Shown in pieces: positions 50,341-59,365 of a stretch of DNA of 64,000 nt. A program made the translations under genes and the position numbers. The notes beneath the pieces are model-generated. The model was not told where the DNA came from and searched no databases. It saw only the letters and a list, made by a program, of their open reading frames with translations. Each line of letters begins with the position of its first letter. Within the stretch, counting starts at the first letter, position 1. Source of the DNA: Steroidobacter gossypii (GTDB lineage Bacteria > Pseudomonadota > Gammaproteobacteria > Steroidobacterales > Steroidobacteraceae); contig NZ_JAEVLS010000001.1 of assembly GCF_016801985.1 (NCBI RefSeq), positions 496,001 to 560,000 on the forward strand. Reading direction: 5' to 3'.

Positions 50341-53001
50341 ATGAAGTGGTCGGGTTTTCTGGTTGCCGCCGTGTTCGCGGCGCTCACGTTCGGCCTGTGG
50401 GCCTACGTGAACCGGCCGACCGCCGAGCCGCCATGGCCGGCGCACGTGCAGGGCATGGCGTTCTCGCCGTTTCAGGCGGGACAGGATCCGATCGTAAGGA
50501 ACCTGCCTGGGGAGCAGCAGATCGATAGCGACCTGCGCTTGCTGTCCGGCAAGGTGACCGCGATCCGCAGCTACTCCACGCTCAACAGCCTGGGCCTGAT
50601 TCCGGAGATCGCCGCACGCCATGACATCAAGGTGACGGTCGGCGCTTGGCTGGATCGCAGACTCGCCACCAACGATCTGGAAGTGGCCGCCGCCATCGAG
50701 CTGGCCAACAAACACGCCAACGTGATCCGCTTGGTGATCGGCAACGAAACCATCCTGCGTGGCGACCTGACAGTCGCACAGCTGATCGAACAGCTTGATC
50801 GGGTGCGCGACGCGGTGGCGCAACCGGTCAGCACGGCGGAACCGTGGCACGTCTGGGTCAGCAATCCCGAGCTGGTCGAACACGTCGACTATCTGGCGGT
50901 TCATATGCTGCCTTATTGGGAAGGCATCCCGGTGGAGCAAGCCATCGATTACATCGATGCACGCATGGACCAGCTGCAGCGCGCGTTTCCCGGCAAACCC
51001 ATCGTGATCGCGGAAGTCGGCTGGCCCTCGGACGGTCGCACCCGAGAAGGCGCGGTGGCGTCGACCAGCAATCAGGCGATGTTTCTGCGACGGTTCCTCG
51101 ATCGCGCCAAGGACGAGGGCTATATCTATTACCTGATGGAAGCTTTCGATCAGCCCTGGAAGGCACGCTATCAGGGCGCCGTCGAAGCGTACTGGGGCGT
51201 CTACGATGTCTACCGCCAGCCCAAGTTCGAATTCGTCAAGCCGATCGTTCGCATTCCACAATGGCAGACGCTCGCCACAATTTCAGTCGCGATCGCTACT
51301 GTGATTCTCTGCCTGCTCTACGTCCACAGCCTCGCGTTGGGCACGCGCGGCCGCAGCCTGCTCGCGGTCGTGGTGTATGCGGTGGCGACCACGATGGTCT
51401 GGATCATTTACGACTACTCGCGGCGCTATCTCACCGTCGCGAGTGTGTTGATCGGCACGTTGCTGATCCTCGGCATGCTCGGCGTCATCGCGGTACTGCT
51501 GACTGAAGCGCTCGAATGGGCCGAAGCCCGCTGGGGCAAGCCTCGCAAGCGGCCGTTCGTCGCTGCGACGGCAGGCGCCGAGTTACCCAAGGTTTCGATT
51601 CACGTGCCGGCGTACAACGAGCCGTCGGCGATGTTGATCGAAACCCTCGACGCCCTCGCCCGTCTCGATTATCCGGACTATGAAGTCCTGGTCATCGACA
51701 ACAACACCCCGGAGCCCTCCGTGTGGCAGCCGGTTGAACGGCATTGCCGGCAACTGGGCGAGCGCTTCAAGTTCTTCCACGTGGCGCCACTTGCCGGCTT
51801 CAAAGCGGGCGCGTTGAACTTCGCGCTGAAGCACACCGCCGCCGACGTGCAAATCGTCGCGGTCATCGACAGCGACTACAAGGTCGAGCCGCATTGGCTG
51901 CGCAGCCTCGTGCCCGCGTTCGCGGACGAGAAGCTCGCCATCATGCAGTCACCGCAGGACTACCGGGACGCCGAAGAGAATGCGTTCAAAGCGATGTGCT
52001 ATGCCGAATACCGTGGCTTCTTTCACATCGGCATGGTGGTGCGCAACGAGCGCAACGCCATCATTCAACACGGCACCATGACTCTGGTGCGACGCTCGGC
52101 GCTGGAAAGCGTCGGTGGCTGGGCGGAATGGTGTATCACCGAAGACGCCGAACTCGGACTGCGCTTGTTCGAGCATGGCCACGAAGCACAGTACTTGCCG
52201 GTCACCTACGGTCGTGGCCTGATGCCGGAGAAGTTCATCGACTACAAAAAACAAAGGTTCCGTTGGGCGTACGGCGCGGTGCAGATCCTGCGCGCGCATG
52301 CCAAGATTCTGTTGAGCGGCGACCCGCGACTCACCCAGGGGCAGCGCTATCACTTCATCGCGGGCTGGCTGCCATGGATGGCCGATGGTTTGAACCTGCT
52401 GTTCAATATCTTTGCGCTGATCTGGTCGACCGCCATGATCGTCGCGCCGCATCGTTTCGATCCGCCGCTGATCATGTTCTCGGTGCTGCCGCTCGCGTTG
52501 TTCGCGTTCAAGATGGCGAAGCTCGCGCATCTGTATTCGTCTCGTGTCGGCGCGAACATCCGACAGACGATGGCAGCGGCGCTCGCGGGACTGGCCTTAT
52601 CTCACGCCGTGAGTGTGGCGGTCGTGAAGGGTCTGCTGACTCGCAATCAACCGTTCTTCCGTACCCCCAAGGGCAAGCAACCGAGCGCGTTGATCGAAGG
52701 CTTCGCCGCCGCGCGCGCCGAGACTGCCTGGTTGTTGGCGCTGGTCATGGCCGCTGTCGGCCTGACGCAGCAATTCACCATCGCCCCCGGCCTGGTGCTT
52801 GGGATTCCCGAGGAGCTGAAGGCGCCGGATGTCTCGCTGTGGGTGGCGGTGCTGATGATCCAGGCAATTCCTTACGGCGCCGCCCTGCTCATGTCGCTCA
52901 TCAGCGCCCTGTCTCTGCCCGCCCGGTGGCTGGGACGGCTACCGATGAGCACCGGCGTACCCGCCACGGCCGGCATTCGTGCTCCGGATTCTGCGGACTA
53001 G
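50341..53001 (+). CDS. GH17-GT2 fusion, NdvB-like beta-glucan synthase
   Basis: 886 residues. Membrane anchor, then a GH17 domain (about 37-310) with acid E136 (VIGNETILRG) and nucleophile E225 (AEVGWPSDG). After three membrane segments comes a GT2 domain with PAYNEP, DSDY, TEDAELG and QRFRW, and further C-terminal membrane segments. This arrangement is that of NdvB-type proteins, which make beta-1,3(1,6)-glucans linked to biofilm tolerance in Pseudomonas. The GH17 part may act as a transglycosidase. It is divergent from the barrel protein. Confidence 0.9.
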   Translation: MKWSGFLVAAVFAALTFGLWAYVNRPTAEPPWPAHVQGMAFSPFQAGQDPIVRNLPGEQQIDSDLRLLSGKVTAIRSYSTLNSLGLIPEIAARHDIKVTVGAWLDRRLATNDLEVAAAIELANKHANVIRLVIGNETILRGDLTVAQLIEQLDRVRDAVAQPVSTAEPWHVWVSNPELVEHVDYLAVHMLPYWEGIPVEQAIDYIDARMDQLQRAFPGKPIVIAEVGWPSDGRTREGAVASTSNQAMFLRRFLDRAKDEGYIYYLMEAFDQPWKARYQGAVEAYWGVYDVYRQPKFEFVKPIVRIPQWQTLATISVAIATVILCLLYVHSLALGTRGRSLLAVVVYAVATTMVWIIYDYSRRYLTVASVLIGTLLILGMLGVIAVLLTEALEWAEARWGKPRKRPFVAATAGAELPKVSIHVPAYNEPSAMLIETLDALARLDYPDYEVLVIDNNTPEPSVWQPVERHCRQLGERFKFFHVAPLAGFKAGALNFALKHTAADVQIVAVIDSDYKVEPHWLRSLVPAFADEKLAIMQSPQDYRDAEENAFKAMCYAEYRGFFHIGMVVRNERNAIIQHGTMTLVRRSALESVGGWAEWCITEDAELGLRLFEHGHEAQYLPVTYGRGLMPEKFIDYKKQRFRWAYGAVQILRAHAKILLSGDPRLTQGQRYHFIAGWLPWMADGLNLLFNIFALIWSTAMIVAPHRFDPPLIMFSVLPLALFAFKMAKLAHLYSSRVGANIRQTMAAALAGLALSHAVSVAVVKGLLTRNQPFFRTPKGKQPSALIEGFAAARAETAWLLALVMAAVGLTQQFTIAPGLVLGIPEELKAPDVSLWVAVLMIQAIPYGAALLMSLISALSLPARWLGRLPMSTGVPATAGIRAPDSAD

Positions 53002-53025
53002 TTCCTGAAAGCGCGTTTTGCCGGC

Positions 53026-53067
53026 TTGCCCGGTCGAGGGCGCTGCCTATAATGACTGCCTAGGCAG
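53026..53067 (+). promoter_or_regulatory. marR promoter with overlapping palindromic operator
   Basis: TTGCCC (53026-53031) and TATAAT (53048-53053) are 16 bases apart. Directly downstream, CTGCCTAGGCAG (53056-53067) is a perfect 12-base palindrome over the expected transcription start. MarR proteins bind such palindromes, so autorepression of the efflux operon is likely. Confidence 0.65.
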
Positions 53068-53082
53068 CTATTGCCGAGGCCA

Positions 53083-53565
53083 ATGCCCAAGCAGCATTAC
53101 AAACCGGATTCATTTCACCTCCGCGACAGCGTCGGTTACCTGATCAAGCGCGCGCAGCGCCTGGCGCAGGAACAGATCGAAACCAGGTTCGAGGAGCAGG
53201 GCTGCACCCTGCAACAGTGGGTCGTGCTCATGCACGTGCGCGACAAGATCGCGGTCACCATCGCGGACCTTTGCCGAGAGCTGTATCACGACAGCGGCGC
53301 GATGACTCGCCTCATCGATCAACTCGAAGCCCGCAAGTTCATCGAGCGTCGGCGCAATGCGGATGACCGCCGCGTCATCGAGCTGTCGCTGACCCACGCC
53401 GGCGAGAAGGCGCTCGACAGTCTCATTCCTATCGCCTGCGACACACTCAATACCGCCCTGGACGGTTTCACGCGCGACGAGGTCAAGACGCTGCAATCGC
53501 TGCTCAGACGGATGATCGGAGGTCTGGAAGGATCGCTGAGCGCGAATAAGGAGAAGTCGTCGTGA
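53083..53565 (+). CDS. MarR family regulator
   Basis: 160 residues from the ATG at 53083. Winged-helix core: CTLQQWVVLMHVRDKIAVTI, ADLCRELYHDSGAMTRLIDQ (recognition helix) and the wing RRNADDRRVIELSLT. Heads a four-gene efflux operon; the next gene starts in the overlapping GTGA. It probably represses the operon through the palindrome at 53056-53067, with an aromatic or drug ligand relieving repression. Confidence 0.92.
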   Translation: MPKQHYKPDSFHLRDSVGYLIKRAQRLAQEQIETRFEEQGCTLQQWVVLMHVRDKIAVTIADLCRELYHDSGAMTRLIDQLEARKFIERRRNADDRRVIELSLTHAGEKALDSLIPIACDTLNTALDGFTRDEVKTLQSLLRRMIGGLEGSLSANKEKSS

Positions 53566-54983
53566 AGACGCGAACACATCTCACATCAGGCGCGGCTGCG
53601 CTGCTGTTGGGAATCGCTACCGCGCTCAGCGGCTGCGTGACGCCGCCGAAGACCGAACCTCAGCTGCACACCATCGCGGGCGACAATGTCGGCCTGGGTG
53701 CGACCACGGCGCCGGTGGTGGAAGAACGCTGGTGGGAACAGTATGGCGACGCGCAGTTCGATCGGCTGGTGACGGCAGCGCTCGAATCGAATCCGAGTCT
53801 GCAACAAACATTGGCGCGCCTGCGCACGGCCCAAGCGCAAGTGCAGTTCGCGACGGCGCAACGGCAGCCTGGCGTGATCCTGAACGGACAGGAACAACGC
53901 AGCCGTCTGCCCGAGGAATATCTCATTCCCCCGCCGTTTGGCGGCGGCACCTATTGGTCCGGCCAGCTGCTGGCGAATCTGTCGTGGGACCTGGATTTCT
54001 GGGGCCGACAGGCGGCGCTCATCGATCAGGCCAAGGCCACCGAACAAGCCGTGCGGCTCGATTCAGCGGCCGCGCGACTCGCGACCACGGTGGCGCTGTC
54101 CGAAACCTATCTCGACTTGAATCGCGCTATCGCGCTCGCCGACATCGCCCAGCAGTCTTTGGTGCAGAGACAGCGCATCCTCGACATCACCCGAAAGCGC
54201 ATCGGCGCCGGCCTCGACACCACTGTCGAACTCCGTGAAGCGGAATCGGCTGTCCCGCAGGCCGAGCTGGCGCGACTGCAGGCCGAAGCGGCGCGTGAAA
54301 TTGCTGTACATCGTTTGGCGGCATTGATCGGCGAAGGCGCCGATGCTTATGAGCACATCGCTAAGCCGACCTTGGATTTGGAAACCGCGTTGTCGATACC
54401 CACCGAGCTGCCCGCGGACCTGCTGGGCCGCCGCCCCGACGTCCTGGCAGCTCGCGCCCGCGTCGAAGCTGCGACGTCGCAGCGTGCAGCTGCGCGCGCG
54501 GCGTTTTATCCGAATGTGAACCTGAGCGCATTCGCCGGGTTTCAGGCGATCGGTCTCGACAATCTGCTTCAGGCCAACAATCGCACTTACGGCGCCGGCC
54601 CGGCGATCAGCCTGCCTTTGTTCGATTCGCAGCGCTTGAAGTCGCAGTTCAATGCGGCCACGGCCCTGCAGGACGAGGCAGTCAGTGCGTACAACAACGT
54701 CGTGCTGTCAGCCGTGCAGCAGGTGGCGGACCAACTGAGCCAGGTGAACTACAGCGCACGGCAGCTGCAACAAGCGCGCGCCACACTCGATGCCGCCGAA
54801 GAGGCGTATCGACTTGCGCACAAACGCTACGAAGCTGGCCTCGCCAACTATTTGTCCGTGCTCACGACCGAAACGCAGGTCCTGAATGCACGCACCACTT
54901 TCGTGGACATCCTCCATCAACAAGCGCTCGCACGTGTGTCGTTGCTGCTCGCCGTCGGCGGCAACTTCAGTGCCGCCAGCTGA
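53562..54983 (+). CDS. Outer-membrane efflux lipoprotein (NodT/OprM family)
   Basis: 473 residues from a GTG at 53562 overlapping the marR stop. Lipobox TALSGC, then the TolC/OprM repeat pattern (WWEQYGDAQFDRLVTAALES; NLSWDLDFWGRQAALIDQAK; LLGRRPDVLAARARVEAATS; YEAGLANYLSVLTTETQVL). Forms the trimeric outer-membrane duct for the downstream membrane-fusion protein and MFS pump. Confidence 0.93.
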   Translation: MKTRTHLTSGAAALLLGIATALSGCVTPPKTEPQLHTIAGDNVGLGATTAPVVEERWWEQYGDAQFDRLVTAALESNPSLQQTLARLRTAQAQVQFATAQRQPGVILNGQEQRSRLPEEYLIPPPFGGGTYWSGQLLANLSWDLDFWGRQAALIDQAKATEQAVRLDSAAARLATTVALSETYLDLNRAIALADIAQQSLVQRQRILDITRKRIGAGLDTTVELREAESAVPQAELARLQAEAAREIAVHRLAALIGEGADAYEHIAKPTLDLETALSIPTELPADLLGRRPDVLAARARVEAATSQRAAARAAFYPNVNLSAFAGFQAIGLDNLLQANNRTYGAGPAISLPLFDSQRLKSQFNAATALQDEAVSAYNNVVLSAVQQVADQLSQVNYSARQLQQARATLDAAEEAYRLAHKRYEAGLANYLSVLTTETQVLNARTTFVDILHQQALARVSLLLAVGGNFSAAS

Positions 54984-55007
54984 TCGTTACTCATCAACGG
55001 AATTCCC

Positions 55008-56249
55008 ATGAGCGACTCCAACTTTCCTGCAACGGGCGCCAACGGCGCCCGGCGACGAGGCCTGCTGATTCTCACCGCCGTGGTCGCGCTCGGCGCGATC
55101 GCATACACCGCCTATTGGCTCACCGTCGCCCGGTACTACGAGAGCACCGACGACGCCTATGCCGCCAGCGACATCGTGCAAATCACCAGCGAAGTGCCTG
55201 GCGCCGTGCTGGGCGTGCACGTCGATGACACGCAGACCGTGGAACGCGGTCAGGTGTTGGTCGAGCTGGACCCAGCCGATGCAAACATCGCGGTCTCGGC
55301 CGCTGAAGCCGAGCTCGCCCGCACTGTTCGTCAGGTTCGCTCGCTGTATGCGCAAGCCGATCAGTTGCGCGCTCAGATCGCCGAACGCGAAAGCGAATTG
55401 AAGAAATCGCAGAGCGACTATGCACGCCGCCAGGCGCTAGTGGCCGATGGCGCCGTATCGGGTGAAGAGCTCGCGCACGCGCAGGACACGATCACTCAAA
55501 CTCGCGCAGCGCTGCAGGCTGCGCAACGTCAGCTGGATGCCACGTTGGCGCAGACCGAAGGCACCACGCTCGCAGATCATCCCAATGTGCTGGCCGCCGC
55601 AGCTCAGCTGCGTGATGCCTCGTTGGCTCTGCGCCGTACGACCATTCGTTCGCCGGTGACCGGCACTGTCGCCAAGCGAGGCGTTCAAGTCGGCCAGCAC
55701 GTGGCGGCTGGAGCGCCGCTGCTCGCGGTGGTGCCACTCGACGACGTGTGGATCGATGCAAACTTCAAAGAGAGCCAGCTGAAGCACGTGCGCGTCGGTC
55801 AGCCCGTCGTCGTGCACGCCGACATCTACGGCGACGACGTCGAGTATCTGGGCACCGTGGCAGGCCTCGCCGCCGGCAGCGGCAGCGCCTTCGCTCTGTT
55901 GCCTGCACAGAACGCGTCGGGCAACTGGATCAAGATCGTTCAGCGTGTGCCGGTGCGTATCGCGCTCGACCCCGAGCAGCTGAAGAAACATCCGCTTCGC
56001 GTCGGCCTGTCTATGCACGCGGAGATCGAGATCCGTGACACGTCCGGGCCGCTGGTCGCCACCCAAGTCCGCAATACGCCGCAGCCGTTGCAGAAGAGTG
56101 TCGGTGAGGATCCCGGCATCGAGCAGCGTATCGCCGAGATCATTCATCAGAACGCCTCCGGCGTGCCGGCCACGGTAGCGAGCAATCATCAGGTCAAGCC
56201 GAAGGCGCTGACGCGCGAAGCGGTGGTGCCCGTCAGCGCACGCATGTAA
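55008..56249 (+). CDS. EmrA-type membrane-fusion protein (HlyD family)
   Basis: 413 residues. One N-terminal membrane anchor (LLILTAVVALGAIAYTAYWL), a biotinyl-lipoyl half-motif (VQITSEVPGAVLGVHVDDTQ), a long helical hairpin (ELARTVRQVRSLYAQADQLR to LDATLAQTEG), then HlyD signature strands (LRRTTIRSPVTGTVAKRGVQ; VWIDANFKESQLKHVRVGQP). It links the inner-membrane pump to the outer-membrane duct. Confidence 0.94.
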   Translation: MSDSNFPATGANGARRRGLLILTAVVALGAIAYTAYWLTVARYYESTDDAYAASDIVQITSEVPGAVLGVHVDDTQTVERGQVLVELDPADANIAVSAAEAELARTVRQVRSLYAQADQLRAQIAERESELKKSQSDYARRQALVADGAVSGEELAHAQDTITQTRAALQAAQRQLDATLAQTEGTTLADHPNVLAAAAQLRDASLALRRTTIRSPVTGTVAKRGVQVGQHVAAGAPLLAVVPLDDVWIDANFKESQLKHVRVGQPVVVHADIYGDDVEYLGTVAGLAAGSGSAFALLPAQNASGNWIKIVQRVPVRIALDPEQLKKHPLRVGLSMHAEIEIRDTSGPLVATQVRNTPQPLQKSVGEDPGIEQRIAEIIHQNASGVPATVASNHQVKPKALTREAVVPVSARM

Positions 56250-56302
56250 CTGCCAGCGAGCCAGGATGATCGAAGAGCAGCCATGCCGATGAGAACACCC
56301 CC

Positions 56303-57859
56303 GTGAGCACCAGCGCCGCAGATGCCTCCGCAACCGCCCCAATGGAGGGCGGTGCGCTTGCCATCACTTCACTGGCGCTGGCGCTCGGCACCTTCATGCA
56401 GGTGCTGGACACGACCATCGCCAACGTTTCCATTCCGACCATCGCCGGCAATCTCGGCGCCTCGGCGGATCAAGGCACCTGGGTGATCACTTCATTCGCC
56501 GTCGCCAACGGCATCAGCGTGCCGCTCACCGGCTGGCTGATGATGCGCTTTGGCATCGTGCGGACATTCACTGCTTCGGTGCTGGCGTTCACCATCGCCT
56601 CGTTACTGTGCGGACTCGCCTGGAACCTGCCCTCGCTGGTGTTCTTCCGCGTTCTCCAGGGCGCGGTGTCGGGCCCGATGGTGCCTGGCTCGCAGGCGCT
56701 GTTGCTGCTGCTGTTCCCGCCCGCGAGAAAGGGCCTGGCGCTCGCACTCTGGTCCATGACCACGCTGGTCGCGCCCATCATGGGCCCCGTGTTGGGCGGC
56801 TGGATCTCGGACAACGCCACCTGGCCCTGGATCTTCTATATCAACGTGCCGGTCGGCCTGTTCACCGTGGCGGTGTGCTGGTTCCAGTTGCGACATCGCG
56901 AAACGCCGACTCGCAAGTTGCCCGTCGATCAAATCGGCATCGCCCTGCTGGTGGTATGGGTGGGCGCGCTGCAGATCATGCTGGACAAGGGCAAGGACGA
57001 AGATTGGTTCGCCTCGCCGTTCATCATCGTGCTCGGTCTCATCGCCGTGATTGCGCTGGCCGCGTGGCTGATCTGGGAACTGACCGAGAAACATCCGATC
57101 GTGGATCTGTCGTTGTTCAAGCACCGCAACTTCACGTTCGCGCTGATTCCGATGTGTCTGGGCTACGCAGTGTTCTTCGGCAACATCGTGCTGCTGCCGC
57201 TGTGGATGCAAACGCAGTTGGGCTACACAGCCACCTGGGCCGGATTGCTCGCGGCTCCAGGCGGTCTGGTTGCCGTGCTCATCTCGCCGTTCGCGGCGCG
57301 CTTCCTCGCGAAGTTCGATGCGCGCTGGCTGACTTCATTGGCGTTCGTCGCCTTCGCGGTTTCTTACTACATGCGAGCACAGCTGACGGCGGACGCAGCC
57401 GTCATCGATTTCGTCATTCCGCAGTTGATCCAGGGTCTGGCGATGGGCACGTTCTTTGTCGCCATCCTCACCATCATGCTCGACGGCATCGAGCCGCAAC
57501 GCGTGCCGGCTGCCTCGGGTCTGGCGATCTTTCTACGCACCATCGCGGCGAGCTTTGCCACGTCCATCACCACCACATTATGGGATCGACGCGAAGCGTT
57601 TCATCAGGCGCATCTTGCCGCAGGTTCGAGCGTGTATGACCCGCAGACCCAGCAGGCGCTAACGCATATGCAGTCGCTCGGTGTTCCCGACGGGGCCGCG
57701 CTGGCGGCGCTCAACCAACAGATGGTCGGCCAAGCCTATCTGCTCTCGTCGCTGGATTACTTCTGGATCTCGTCGTGGCTGACGCTGGCGATGATCGCTC
57801 TGGTGTGGCTGGCTCGGCGACCTGCCTCGGGCGGGGCGGTACACGCGGCGGCAGACTGA
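56303..57859 (+). CDS. EmrB-type MFS multidrug exporter (DHA2, 14 TM)
   Basis: 518 residues from a GTG at 56303; an ATG at 56342 (MEGGALAITS) is an alternative start. Motifs: LDTTIANVSIPTIAGNLGAS, GTWVITSFAVANGISVPLTG, motif A-like GWLMMRFG, motif C GPVLGGWISDN. Fourteen membrane segments are consistent with DHA2 drug:H+ antiporters. Last gene of the MarR operon. Confidence 0.94.
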   Translation: MSTSAADASATAPMEGGALAITSLALALGTFMQVLDTTIANVSIPTIAGNLGASADQGTWVITSFAVANGISVPLTGWLMMRFGIVRTFTASVLAFTIASLLCGLAWNLPSLVFFRVLQGAVSGPMVPGSQALLLLLFPPARKGLALALWSMTTLVAPIMGPVLGGWISDNATWPWIFYINVPVGLFTVAVCWFQLRHRETPTRKLPVDQIGIALLVVWVGALQIMLDKGKDEDWFASPFIIVLGLIAVIALAAWLIWELTEKHPIVDLSLFKHRNFTFALIPMCLGYAVFFGNIVLLPLWMQTQLGYTATWAGLLAAPGGLVAVLISPFAARFLAKFDARWLTSLAFVAFAVSYYMRAQLTADAAVIDFVIPQLIQGLAMGTFFVAILTIMLDGIEPQRVPAASGLAIFLRTIAASFATSITTTLWDRREAFHQAHLAAGSSVYDPQTQQALTHMQSLGVPDGAALAALNQQMVGQAYLLSSLDYFWISSWLTLAMIALVWLARRPASGGAVHAAAD

Positions 57860-57873
57860 ACGACTGCCGCCGC
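57845..57873. terminator. Hairpin between convergent efflux and oxidoreductase genes
   Basis: GCGGCGGCAG (57845-57854) and its exact complement (57864-57873) flank a nine-base loop that contains the emrB-type stop codon. It is followed by the end of the opposite-strand gene. No T-tract; probable bidirectional terminator. Confidence 0.6.
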
Positions 57874-57895
57874 GCTGCGGAGCGGATGTTCCCGA

Positions 57896-58987
57896 TCAGA
57901 TTCGGATGGCGCGGCCGGTGCGAGCGGATTCGTAAATCGCACTCATGATCCGTACATCCTGCAGGCCCTCTTCCCCCGGCACGATGGTCGGCCGACGTTC
58001 CTTGATGCAGCGAGCGAAATCATCGAGCTGCGCCGCGAACATATCGACCTCGGGGAACGACAGCGGCTTGCCGTCGCTGCGCGAGCCTTTGATGCCGCCG
58101 TAGTAATAGGCGGGATCGAGCTCGAACCAGCCACGCTCGCAATTGGCGCGGAAGTTCTTGATGCCGCCGATCTTGAAACTGGCCGTGCAGTAGGCGTTCG
58201 CCCCGCTCGGAAACTGCGCGGTCCAGGAGATGGTTTCGTCCACTTCCTTGAACTTCACCGCGTCGGTCTTGGTTTCGGTGGCGGTCACGAGCACCGGCTC
58301 TTCGCCGGTGAGATAACGGGTGGCCTGCAAGGCGTACACACCGACGTCCATCAAGGCGCCGCCACCCGACAGCGCATGCTTCAGGCGCCATTGATCGGGC
58401 CGCCCGACATCGATGCCGAAGCCCGCTTCAATGATGCGCACCGGGCCCAACTCCTGCTCACGCGCCAGGCGAATGCATTCCTGATGGTGCGGCTCGAAGC
58501 GACAGCGATAGGCGGTGCCGAGCATGCGCTCCGCCGCTTTGCAGGCGTCGATCATTTGCTGGCAGCGCTCCACCGAAATCTCCAGTGGCTTTTCGCAAAA
58601 CACGTGCTTGCCGGCCTGCGCCGCGGCGACGGTGTGCTCCAGATGCAGCGCGTTGGGAGTGACGACGTAGACGATGTCGATATCGTCGTTGTCGGCCATG
58701 CGATGCATGGTGTCGTAGCTGTAGACGCTGCGCTTGGGCAGGTCGTAACGCTTACGCCATTCCTCCGCCTTTTCGGACGAACCGGTGACGATGCCGGCCA
58801 GCCGGCAATGCTGGGTCTTCTGTAAGGCCGGCGCGATCTGTTTGGTGCTGAGGGAGCCGAGTCCGCACAGCGCCACCCCCAGTTTCTTGTCAGGGGCGGC
58901 GGCGCGGGCGCCAGTGCTGATGAACGGCGCTGCCAAGGTCGCGGCGGCGGCTCCCTTCATGAAACGACGACGGGAAAGGTCCTGCAT
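57896..58987 (-). CDS. Tat-exported Gfo/Idh/MocA oxidoreductase
   Basis: 363 residues. The N-terminus SRRRFMKGAAAATLAAPF is a Tat signal. NAD(P)-binding Rossmann segment GVALCGLGSLSTKQIAPALQ (GxGxxS variant), CEKPLEISVERCQQMIDACK (catalytic Lys motif EKP), then GAFGIDVGRPDQWRLKHALS-like SGGGALMDVGVYALQATRYL. Typical of glucose-fructose-oxidoreductase-like periplasmic enzymes. Sugar substrate unknown. Confidence 0.92.
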   Translation of the reverse strand: MQDLSRRRFMKGAAAATLAAPFISTGARAAAPDKKLGVALCGLGSLSTKQIAPALQKTQHCRLAGIVTGSSEKAEEWRKRYDLPKRSVYSYDTMHRMADNDDIDIVYVVTPNALHLEHTVAAAQAGKHVFCEKPLEISVERCQQMIDACKAAERMLGTAYRCRFEPHHQECIRLAREQELGPVRIIEAGFGIDVGRPDQWRLKHALSGGGALMDVGVYALQATRYLTGEEPVLVTATETKTDAVKFKEVDETISWTAQFPSGANAYCTASFKIGGIKNFRANCERGWFELDPAYYYGGIKGSRSDGKPLSFPEVDMFAAQLDDFARCIKERRPTIVPGEEGLQDVRIMSAIYESARTGRAIRI

Positions 58988-59140
58988 GCTTGCTCGCTTA
59001 CTCCATTGCCCGGGTGCTGTGGCGAGAATGATGAGCCGCGCCGGGTATCTGCCGTTTATTCAGCAGGAGTGACGCGGCTGCCGTCCTGTTTCACTCAGTT
59101 CGGCGAAGGACTAGGATAACGCAGTGCTCGACTCGGAATT

Positions 59141-59329
59141 CTAATCTCGCGCTGGCGCCACCGGCCGGACGCTGCGGCCGACCCCGCCGCCGCCGAACAA
59201 ACCTTTGGCGTATTGAGATTCTTCCAGTTGTTCTTTACACATGGATGGGTTCTCTGGCGCGAGGCGAGGACGCCGATAGTTGCACAAGCCGGGCAGGCCC
59301 AACAACTGATCCTTGGTACGGCTGAACAT
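59141..59329 (-). CDS. Possible small protein
   Basis: 62 residues from the ATG at 59329. Reads FSRTKDQLLGLPGLCNYRRP, then CKEQLEESQYAKGLFGGGGV. No clear ribosome site. It lies in the 378-base gap between the oxidoreductase and kinase genes; offered only because the frame is uninterrupted and the gap is otherwise empty. Confidence 0.25.
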   Translation of the reverse strand: MFSRTKDQLLGLPGLCNYRRPRLAPENPSMCKEQLEESQYAKGLFGGGGVGRSVRPVAPARD

Positions 59330-59365
59330 CCCTGGTACGACTAGTCCCGAGCCTCGAACCGCGCC

